Below, in pieces: positions 1 to 5,486 of a DNA stretch of 5,486 bases. The position numbers and the translations under genes are program-made. This stretch comes from Clostridia bacterium. GTDB taxonomy: Bacteria; Bacillota; Clostridia; Oscillospirales; Acutalibacteraceae. Where the stretch lies: positions 1 to 5,486 of the forward strand of contig JAFVWD010000188.1 in the NCBI GenBank assembly GCA_017501865.1, given 5' to 3'. Position 1 is the stretch's first letter, and every line of letters begins with the position of its first letter. The notes beneath the pieces are model-generated. The model searched no databases, was not told the origin of the DNA, and saw only the letters and a program-made list of their open reading frames with translations.

Positions 1-1982
1 AAACCGTTGTTTATGATAGACTCAAGCTCTTTTTCAAGTCTTTCTGACACCACGGCAGGTAAATCTTCACCGTACCATTCTCTTGCTCTGTCCCAACAAC
101 ATTTTGTTAAATCTTCTTCAGCACCCGGTATTACGGGGTTGAAGGTACCGTCAGGTATAGGAAGAATTCCGGGCTCAATCATATCTGCTATTAAGTTGGT
201 ATTTGTAATAACAACCTCTTTTGCAGTTTCTTCACCAAGATAAGCAAAATCACTGAGCATTTCATCGGTTGTTTTAAGGTAAAGCGGTGCCTGATTATCT
301 GCATCCTTATACCCCTGACCTGCCTGTAAAATTGCTCTGAATTTTGCATCACCTTTATCTAAAAAGTGAACGTCACCTGTAGCAACAGTCTTTTTGCCTA
401 ATTTATCACCTAAAGCTATAATCTCTCTGTTAATCTGCTCTAAATCCTCAAAAGAGTTAACCCTTTCGTACTCTTCATCGTTTTTAGTTATCATAAAAGC
501 ATTGTTGCCATTCGGCTGAATTTCAAGATAATCGTAAAACTCTGCGATTTTAATAAGCTCTTCAGGACTTTTTCTTTCAAGAAAAGCACTATAAAGCTCA
601 CCTGCTTCACAGGCGCTGCCTATAATTAAACCTTCTCGCAATTCTGAAACAAGGCTTTTCGGCATTCTCGGTCTCTTATAGAAATAATCAAGGTTCGATG
701 CAGAAACGAGCTTATAAAGATTCTTTAAGCCTACTTTATTTTTTACAAGTAAAATACAGTGATAGCTCTTTGCTTTCTTTATACCCTCAGCATCTAATTT
801 ATCACCGTTTTCATCGTAATCGTTTACAAGGTAGCATTCACAGCCGTAAATAATTTTAAAATCTGAGCCTCGTGCGGTATTACAAGCTTCAGGGAAAGCC
901 TGTACACAACCGTGGTCAGTTATTGCTATTGCTTTATGTCCCCAGCTCATAGCTCTTTTTACTAATGACTTAGCACTGCTCATAGCATCCATTGCTGACA
1001 TATTTGTATGTAAATGAAGCTCTACACGTTTCTCTTCTGCTTCATCTTTTTCTTCTATTTTCTGAACTGTAGAAACCGCTCTTGGTCTTATAATATAATC
1101 CTTTTTATAATCGTCATAAACAATTGTACCGCGGATTATTACCGTAAGACCGTCCTTAAGCTTTGATTTTAAGGATTCAAGGTTTTCTTTTTCATCAAAG
1201 AATTTAACACCGTAAGAATAAGTATAATCTGTAACATTAAATTCAAGTATAAGACGTTTACCGTCTTTTGTTTCTTTGCTTTCTAACTTAAAGATATCAC
1301 CCCAGACAACAACCTCACCATCCTCAGGTGAAATTGATTTCATATCTACAGGATCCTTCTTTATAACGTTACCGAAAATTGGTGTTGCCGTTTCTAAATA
1401 AAGTGGTATACCCTCAACAACACGTCTTTCTTTAGGAGCTGACAAATCAACCGCAGGATTATTTACCTTATCAATTTCCTCCTGCTTCTTTATAAACTCT
1501 TCTAAAGAACTGTTTTCACCCTCAAATACAACTGTTATACGTTTATTGAAGTGTTCATAAATATAATTCTCAAGGAATGTATCGGCAGCTGCATTTTTAC
1601 AGATATCGCACCCACCTGACAAAAATTTAATTGTCAAAACATCGTTTTCATACGTATACTCAGAGCTGTCTAAAAAACCGTTTGTCTGAGGAACATTCAC
1701 CTTTAAAACCTTTAACAGCATTGGGAAACAGCTGTATTCCAATGCTTCAGGCGGTAAAGTAAAATTGAATTCAACAACTTTAAATCTCAAGGCAATTTTA
1801 ATTTCATTGGCTGTTGCTTTGAGGCACATAATATTTTTAAATTCTTTAAAATGAAGATTTGCAGTCAATTTCAAATCTTCTTTATGTATGTAAAGGTCGG
1901 TAAAAGTCGTATCCTTTAACATTTCTCTGTATTTCGGCTCAGAAATATACTCGCCGAATACATCTAAAAACAAATTGCTCAT
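1..1982 (-). CDS. polC: DNA polymerase III alpha subunit, PolC type, N-terminal part (partial), without embedded exonuclease domain
   Basis: This is the replicative polymerase of low-GC Gram-positives, which copies DNA at the fork. The frame is open from ATG at 1982 to the window edge: 660 codons, 3' end missing. I translated it by hand. Residues 1-200 are the poorly conserved N-terminal domains. About 205-305 form the OB fold that precedes PHP in PolC but not in DnaE. About 319-545 are the PHP domain, with HLHT (H323, H325), D332, TDH (D356, H357), E382, H408, C458 and D537-x-H539. From 546 the start of the polymerase region reads LQAGQG, TTDEML and ERLEKELESII, as in known PolC. Odd point: Gram-positive PolC has a DEDD exonuclease (first motif like DVETTG) between the positions of E382 and H408. 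Here only about 25 residues lie between them and no such motif occurs. The start overlaps the ispG stop as ATGA. The thumb, palm motifs and C-terminus lie outside the window. Confidence 0.95.
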   Translation of the reverse strand, partial: MSNLFLDVFGEYISEPKYREMLKDTTFTDLYIHKEDLKLTANLHFKEFKNIMCLKATANEIKIALRFKVVEFNFTLPPEALEYSCFPMLLKVLKVNVPQTNGFLDSSEYTYENDVLTIKFLSGGCDICKNAAADTFLENYIYEHFNKRITVVFEGENSSLEEFIKKQEEIDKVNNPAVDLSAPKERRVVEGIPLYLETATPIFGNVIKKDPVDMKSISPEDGEVVVWGDIFKLESKETKDGKRLILEFNVTDYTYSYGVKFFDEKENLESLKSKLKDGLTVIIRGTIVYDDYKKDYIIRPRAVSTVQKIEEKDEAEEKRVELHLHTNMSAMDAMSSAKSLVKRAMSWGHKAIAITDHGCVQAFPEACNTARGSDFKIIYGCECYLVNDYDENGDKLDAEGIKKAKSYHCILLVKNKVGLKNLYKLVSASNLDYFYKRPRMPKSLVSELREGLIIGSACEAGELYSAFLERKSPEELIKIAEFYDYLEIQPNGNNAFMITKNDEEYERVNSFEDLEQINREIIALGDKLGKKTVATGDVHFLDKGDAKFRAILQAGQGYKDADNQAPLYLKTTDEMLSDFAYLGEETAKEVVITNTNLIADMIEPGILPIPDGTFNPVIPGAEEDLTKCCWDRAREWYGEDLPAVVSERLEKELESIINNG
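768..827 (-). other. PolC PHP linker at the site where the proofreading exonuclease is normally inserted
   Basis: These bases encode PolC residues 386-405, a short polar stretch (VNDYDENGD followed by KLDAEGIKKAK). It joins the PHP half ending YGCECYL to the half beginning SYHCILLVKN. In B. subtilis and S. aureus PolC, as I remember them, the corresponding halves are separated by a DEDD-family exonuclease of about 180 residues. Both flanks here align well with PolC and the frame is unbroken, so the protein appears to have a contiguous, DnaE-like PHP domain. Whether the exonuclease was lost or never acquired cannot be told from this window. Confidence 0.8.
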
Positions 1983-2000
1983 ATTTTTTCTATTTCCTTT
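1979..2000 (-). promoter_or_regulatory. polC ribosome binding site and ATGA stop/start overlap with ispG
   Basis: An AAAGGA purine tract at 1995-2000, inside the last codons of ispG, precedes the polC ATG (1980-1982) by about 12 bases, a slightly long spacing. The ispG stop TGA (1979-1981) shares bases with that ATG. This fixes the polC start and suggests translational coupling of polC to ispG. Confidence 0.75.
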
Positions 2001-3028
2001 AATAATTCACTGACTATGTCTTTTTCATTAACTTTTTTTAATATTTCGCCTTTTTTAAATATGAGACCTTCGCCATCACCACCGGCAACACCGATATCGG
2101 CTTCCTTTGCTTCACCGGGACCGTTAACAGCGCAACCCATAACAGCAATTTTTATAGGTTTTCTTATGTCTTTCACCGCATTTTCAACTTCGTTTGCAAG
2201 TGATACCAAGTCAATTTTAGTTCTTCCGCAAGTAGGACAAGCTACAATCTGAGGAGTTTCAACTCTTAATTCGAGCGCTTTTAAAATATCGAAACCTGCG
2301 TAGACCTCTTTGATAGGTGTATCTGTAATAGAAACTCTTATTGTATCACCAATACCGTCTAAAAGAAGGGCACCTATACCTATTGAAGATTTTATAAGAG
2401 AACCTCTCTCGGTACCTGCCTCTGTAACACCCAAGTGCAACGGATAATCGCACTTTGCCGCCACTATTTTATATGCCTTAACCATTTTTGTAACATCTGA
2501 TGATTTTATTGAAACAACAGTATTATAAAAGCCGCATTTCTCAAGCAACTCAATATGCTTAAATGCACTTTCTGCCATTGCTTCCGGAGTTGCTCCGCCG
2601 TATTTAGATAACAGTTCCTTTTCAACTGAGCCTGAATTCACACCTATTCTTATAGGAACATTTTTTTCAAGACAGGCAGAGGCTACCTTTTCAACATTTG
2701 AAAAAGAGCCTATATTACCGGGGTTAATTCTTATTTTATCAACACCTGCTTCAAGACTTTCAAGTGCAAGCTTATAATCAAAATGAATATCTGCAACAAG
2801 CGGAATATTTGTATTTTCTTTTAATTTACCGAGCACCTTAACTGCTTCAAGATTCGGTACAGCCATTCTTACAATTTCACAGCCTGCCTTTTCTAAAGCC
2901 AGAGTCTGCTCAAAATTCTTCTCATAATCTTCTGCAGGAGCATTAAGCATTGACTGAACCAACACAGGTGCTCCGCCGCCTATGACTTTATTACCTATTT
3001 TAACTTGTCTTGAAATTCTTTTTCCCAT
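1979..3028 (-). CDS. ispG: 4-hydroxy-3-methylbut-2-en-1-yl diphosphate synthase (flavodoxin/ferredoxin), IspG/GcpE
   Basis: IspG is a cytosolic [4Fe-4S] enzyme that reductively converts MEcPP (2-C-methyl-D-erythritol 2,4-cyclodiphosphate) to HMBPP, the next-to-last MEP step, with electrons from flavodoxin or ferredoxin. The 349 residues match the usual bacterial two-domain form (E. coli about 372). The N-terminal TIM barrel shows VQSM (24-27), VADIHFDY (78-85), KIRINPGNIG (98-107), IRIGVNSGS (126-134) and LGVTEAG (199-205). The C-terminal cluster domain has CPTC (C264, C267) and GCAVNGPGE (C299, E306), giving the three cluster cysteines and the ligand glutamate. The conserved SMTNT segment of most IspG reads SMLNAPAED here. 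It starts at ATG 3028, 14 bases after the rseP stop, and MGKRISRQVKIGN fits the family N-terminus. It shares the operon with dxr, an earlier enzyme of the same pathway. Confidence 0.97.
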   Translation of the reverse strand: MGKRISRQVKIGNKVIGGGAPVLVQSMLNAPAEDYEKNFEQTLALEKAGCEIVRMAVPNLEAVKVLGKLKENTNIPLVADIHFDYKLALESLEAGVDKIRINPGNIGSFSNVEKVASACLEKNVPIRIGVNSGSVEKELLSKYGGATPEAMAESAFKHIELLEKCGFYNTVVSIKSSDVTKMVKAYKIVAAKCDYPLHLGVTEAGTERGSLIKSSIGIGALLLDGIGDTIRVSITDTPIKEVYAGFDILKALELRVETPQIVACPTCGRTKIDLVSLANEVENAVKDIRKPIKIAVMGCAVNGPGEAKEADIGVAGGDGEGLIFKKGEILKKVNEKDIVSELLKEIEKI

Positions 3029-3045
3029 AATATTTCACTACCCTA
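3029..3045 (-). promoter_or_regulatory. ispG ribosome binding site overlapping the rseP stop
   Basis: TAGGG at 3041-3045 consists of the rseP TAG stop plus two G, and lies 12 bases before the ispG ATG. The intervening AGTGA is an alternative weak site. The spacing is long, so ribosomes terminating on rseP may help start ispG (inference). Confidence 0.5.
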
Positions 3046-4140
3046 AAATACTTTGAAAATATCACTGATTGAAATTACCAGCATAAACAAAAGTAATAAC
3101 ACCAAGCCCACTGTATGAATTATGCCTTCCTTTTTAGGATTAATAGGCTTTCTTCGTATCATTTCTATAAATATAAAGAATAATCTGCCACCATCAAGAG
3201 CAGGTACAGGAAGAAGGTTAAATACACCCACGTTAATTGTTATATAAGAAAGAAGTGTTAACGCAGTAAAAAGTTTATCTTTTACGGTTACACCCTGTGC
3301 CGTGCTGTCCGCTATTGCAGAAATTGTACCTATAGGACCTGAGACATCCTTCATTCCGTACTTACCTGTACACAAATCAACAAGACTCAGACGAACCATT
3401 TGTACAATAGAAGCAGAATCAAGAACAGAATTTTTAATAACATTAAAAATTGTATGCTCTTCACCAACTATAATAAAATCCTGCTCAACATATAATTTAC
3501 CATCAAGCTCAAACTGTCTGAACTGAACATCCTTCAGTTCAATTTTTTTTCCATTACGAATCACGGTGATGTTTAATTTGTTATCAGTATCACGAACCAT
3601 ATTGAAGCCGATACCTCTGCTTGAATAAATAGGTGTATCATTGATTTTTACAATTTCATCGCCCGGCTTAAGTCCGTAATCACAGCTTATAGCATTTTTG
3701 TCGAAGCTATGAATAGTTCTTGTTCCGACAAGATTTTGCATAGATAAGCAAACTGCTACAACTACTACACCAAGAATAAGATTTAAAATAGCACCGGCAG
3801 CAACAATTATAAATCTCTGGTAAGGTTTTTTCTTGTTAAATGCTCTGTCATCATCGCTTTCTTCATCCTCACCCTCCATACTGACAAAACCGCCAATAGG
3901 AAAAAGACGAAGTGCATACAATGTTTCCCCGACCTTCTTTTTAAGAATTGCAGGACCCATACCAAGGGCAAATTCATTTACTTTAACATCGAACAGCTTT
4001 GCAAAAAAGAAATGACCAAATTCATGAATAGCAATAATTATACCAAAAAGGAAAATTGCGACCAGATAAGGCCAGACATTTCCCCATAAAGCTGCAATAC
4101 TAAGAGTATTTATAGAAAACACCTCCAAAAAAATTAACAA
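3043..4140 (-). CDS. rseP: RIP metalloprotease RseP (site-2 protease; RasP/YluC family), start uncertain
   Basis: RseP is a membrane zinc protease of the S2P (M50) family. It cuts membrane-anchored substrates such as anti-sigma factors (RsiW in B. subtilis) and leftover signal peptides. Numbered from TTG 4140 (365 residues), the first membrane segment carries HEFGH (H39, E40, H43). A second segment spans about 109-131. A single PDZ domain (about 137-205, with LKPGDEIVKINDTP) faces the outside. The C-terminal segment has NLLPVPALDGG (N308, D316), supplying the third zinc ligand, and the last membrane segment is about 340-358. No ATG occurs before M61, which lies after HEFGH, so the start must be non-ATG. 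The TTG at 4140 overlaps dxr by 7 bases and has no good ribosome site. The strong GGAGGT at 4121-4126 points instead to ATA at 4111-4113 (356 residues). The product call is secure; the 5' end is not. Confidence 0.95.
   Translation of the reverse strand: MLIFLEVFSINTLSIAALWGNVWPYLVAIFLFGIIIAIHEFGHFFFAKLFDVKVNEFALGMGPAILKKKVGETLYALRLFPIGGFVSMEGEDEESDDDRAFNKKKPYQRFIIVAAGAILNLILGVVVVAVCLSMQNLVGTRTIHSFDKNAISCDYGLKPGDEIVKINDTPIYSSRGIGFNMVRDTDNKLNITVIRNGKKIELKDVQFRQFELDGKLYVEQDFIIVGEEHTIFNVIKNSVLDSASIVQMVRLSLVDLCTGKYGMKDVSGPIGTISAIADSTAQGVTVKDKLFTALTLLSYITINVGVFNLLPVPALDGGRLFFIFIEMIRRKPINPKKEGIIHTVGLVLLLLFMLVISISDIFKVF
4111..4126 (-). promoter_or_regulatory. Strong Shine-Dalgarno of rseP placed before an ATA codon
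   Basis: GGAGGT at 4121-4126 is the best ribosome binding site in the window. It lies in the short spacer after the dxr stop. Seven bases later, in the rseP frame, is ATA (4111-4113), encoding residues that read on as NTLSIAALWG. No ATG, GTG or TTG stands at a workable distance: TTG 4128 and GTG 4122 overlap the site itself, and TTG 4140 is upstream of it. The site is seen directly; its use with ATA is inference. Confidence 0.7.
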
Positions 4141-5282
4141 TGCGCTAATTCCCGTACTGTTTCACGCATAAAAATATCTGTATCGTAAACATCCTGCAGA
4201 ACATAATCTTCCTTATTCTGCAATTTTTCAGATGCTTCGATGATAAGTCGCGGAATATCATTAAATGAAATTTTGTCTTGCCTGAAAAGAAGGTTTGCTT
4301 CTTCGTTAGCACAATTGACAGCAGCAGGCATAAGCCCGCCTGATTTAATAGCATTTTTGCAAATATCCATACACGGAAAGTTTTCGTAATCAGGTTTATA
4401 AAATGTAAGATTACCTACTTCCCATAAATCAAGCTGTTTCTCAGGTGATTCATACCTTTCAGGATAAGTAAGAGCAAACTGTATAGGCAGTCTCATATCC
4501 GGATGACCCAACTGAGCTATAACAGAATTATCATCATACTCAATAAGAGAATGTACTATGCTTTCTCTATGAACAACAATGTCAATCATATCGGGAGAAA
4601 CCGAAAAAAGCCAAACCGCTTCAATAAGCTCAAGCCCTTTATTAAACATTGTAGCACTATCTATGGTAATTTTTTGTCCCATTGACCAGCTCGGATGCTT
4701 TAATGCATCCTTCAAGGTAACATTACTCAGCTCTTCTTTTGTTTTTCCGAAGAACGGACCACCTGACGCTGTAAGGATTATTCTCTTTAATGCTTTATTA
4801 CTCGGTGAACCTAAAAGGCACTGAAAAATAGCTGAATGTTCACTGTCTACAGGTAAAATTGAAACATTTTTCTTTTTAGCCGCATCTGTAACGAGTCTGC
4901 CGCCTGCAACAAGAGTTTCTTTGTTGGCAAGAGCAATTGTTTTACCCGCTTCAATTGCCGCAAGTGTAGGACCAAGACCAGCCATACCGACAACTGAGTT
5001 CAAGGTAATTTCACCCTTTGCTTCTGCACCGCAAGCAGTAACACCTTCTACACCAGAAAGAACTTTAGTGGAAGTATCTTTAACCCTTATTTTTAAATCA
5101 GCTGCAGCTTTTTCATCAACCAAAGCAGCATACTGAGGCTTAAACTCTCTTATTTGTTGTTCAATTTTTTCAACATCAGAGAATGCTGCAAGGGCTTCAA
5201 TTTTATATCCTCTCGCTCTTGTAACATCCAGTGCCTGAACTCCTATAGAACCTGTTGAACCTAATAAATTTATAGTTTTCAT
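4134..5282 (-). CDS. dxr: 1-deoxy-D-xylulose 5-phosphate reductoisomerase
   Basis: Dxr (IspC) uses NADPH and a divalent metal to rearrange and reduce DXP (1-deoxy-D-xylulose 5-phosphate) to MEP in the cytosol. This is the committed step of isoprenoid synthesis and the target of fosmidomycin. The 382 residues are a normal length. The N-terminal Rossmann fold has GSTGSIG (8-14), and ALANKETLVAGG (117-128) follows. VDSEHSAIFQ (145-154) supplies metal ligands D146 and E148. TASGGPF (171-177) and HPSWSMG (196-202) form the substrate pocket and the flexible loop. KITIDSATMFNKGLELIEA (204-222) contributes N214, K215 and the third metal ligand E218. The C-terminal helical domain follows HRESIVHSLIE. 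It starts at ATG 5282, 26 bases after the cdsA stop; MKTINLLGSTGS matches the family start exactly. It ends at TAA 4134 just before the rseP ribosome site. No key residue is missing. Confidence 0.98.
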   Translation of the reverse strand: MKTINLLGSTGSIGVQALDVTRARGYKIEALAAFSDVEKIEQQIREFKPQYAALVDEKAAADLKIRVKDTSTKVLSGVEGVTACGAEAKGEITLNSVVGMAGLGPTLAAIEAGKTIALANKETLVAGGRLVTDAAKKKNVSILPVDSEHSAIFQCLLGSPSNKALKRIILTASGGPFFGKTKEELSNVTLKDALKHPSWSMGQKITIDSATMFNKGLELIEAVWLFSVSPDMIDIVVHRESIVHSLIEYDDNSVIAQLGHPDMRLPIQFALTYPERYESPEKQLDLWEVGNLTFYKPDYENFPCMDICKNAIKSGGLMPAAVNCANEEANLLFRQDKISFNDIPRLIIEASEKLQNKEDYVLQDVYDTDIFMRETVRELAHC

Positions 5283-5298
5283 ATTATACTGTCACTTC
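5283..5298 (-). promoter_or_regulatory. dxr ribosome binding site (weak)
   Basis: GAAGTGA at 5292-5298 is one mismatch from GAGGTGA and lies about nine to ten bases before the dxr ATG at 5282. It sits in the 26-base gap after cdsA. An upstream ATG in the same gap opens only a two-codon frame (ATG AAG TGA), so it is not the gene start. Confidence 0.55.
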
Positions 5299-5308
5299 AT
5301 ATTTTATC

Positions 5309-5486
5309 TTAAAAAATGTTGATTATGTAAACCAATGAATAAAGAACCGGCAAAACAAATAACAAGCTGTCACATCTGTCCATTATTCCGCCGTGTCCCG
5401 GAAGAAGGTTTCCGAAATCCTTTATGCCGAAATTACGTTTAATTGTTGAAGCTGCGAGATCACCGAACATACTGATAACAGACAGA
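5309..5486 (-). CDS. cdsA: Phosphatidate cytidylyltransferase, C-terminal end (partial)
   Basis: CdsA is an integral membrane enzyme that makes CDP-diacylglycerol from phosphatidate and CTP, the precursor of phosphatidylglycerol and other phospholipids. Only the last 58 codons are in the window; the 5' part lies beyond the right edge. They contain the family signature almost whole: SMFGDLAAS, IKRNFGIKD and then LLPGHGGIMDRCDS, with the conserved K-R, K-D, PGHGG and D-x-x-D positions at the metal and nucleotide site. A last hydrophobic segment (LLFVLPVLYSLVYIINIF) is the terminal membrane helix, followed by TAA at 5309-5311. The first base of the window on this strand (5486) is the end of a split codon. 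Its place upstream of dxr is the common order in Clostridia and Bacilli. Confidence 0.96.
   Translation of the reverse strand, partial: LSVISMFGDLAASTIKRNFGIKDFGNLLPGHGGIMDRCDSLLFVLPVLYSLVYIINIF

Noticed and set aside
7..243. Plus-strand open frame of 78 codons
   Set aside because: It lies antisense to well-conserved polC coding sequence, is low-complexity (Ser-rich), has no clear ribosome site and resembles no family I know.
2016..2252. Plus-strand open frame of 78 codons opposite ispG
   Set aside because: It mirrors the conserved iron-sulfur domain of ispG; the Phe/Ser/Pro-rich product is typical of an antisense shadow.
4127..4133. Run of seven A (T on the coding strand) after the dxr stop, as a terminator tail or slippage site
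   Set aside because: No GC-rich hairpin precedes it and it leads straight into a strong ribosome site. A length error here would not alter rseP downstream of the Shine-Dalgarno.
4145..4354. Minus-strand open frame of 69 codons within dxr
   Set aside because: It is in another frame of the conserved dxr C-terminus, with no ribosome site of its own and no recognisable domain.
4503..5136. Several short plus-strand frames opposite dxr
   Set aside because: All are antisense to strongly conserved dxr motifs, and none has a credible start region or a recognisable product.
5283..5288. TATAAT directly before the dxr ATG, a possible -10 promoter element
   Set aside because: A transcript from it would begin inside dxr, and no TTGACA-like -35 lies about 17 bases upstream. 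It is probably chance in AT-rich sequence.

Overview
The window is a gene-dense, AT-rich chromosomal segment. Five housekeeping genes lie head to tail on the minus strand, with gaps of at most about 26 bases and two overlaps. In transcription order (right to left) they are: the 3' end of cdsA, dxr, rseP, ispG, and the 5' two thirds or so of polC, which runs off the left edge. A PolC-type replicase, this gene order and the AT-rich codon use point to a low-GC Bacillota, most likely class Clostridia. An Oscillospirales/Ruminococcus-like gut lineage is my impression only, not something shown by the sequence.

Layout: cdsA (phospholipid precursor CDP-diacylglycerol) is at 5309-5486. dxr (second step of the MEP isoprenoid pathway) is at 4134-5282. 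rseP (intramembrane site-2 protease) is at 3043 to about 4113-4140. ispG (penultimate MEP step) is at 1979-3028. polC (replicative DNA polymerase III alpha) is at 1-1982. I saw no internal promoter, terminator, RNA gene, mobile element, repeat or CRISPR array. The set looks like part of one transcription unit that combines membrane lipid synthesis, isoprenoid (undecaprenyl and quinone precursor) synthesis, membrane proteolysis and replication. dxr and ispG feed the same pathway, and cdsA and rseP act in the membrane.

Two things stand out. First, the PolC reading frame is intact and well conserved, but it lacks the DEDD 3'-5' proofreading exonuclease domain that Gram-positive PolC normally carries inside its PHP domain. 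About 20 linker residues replace roughly 180, and all nine expected PHP metal-ligand positions are kept. Second, rseP has no usable ATG. Its only strong Shine-Dalgarno sequence sits seven bases before an ATA codon, which suggests a rare non-canonical start. The rest is ordinary, and I see no evidence here of a defence or other accessory system.
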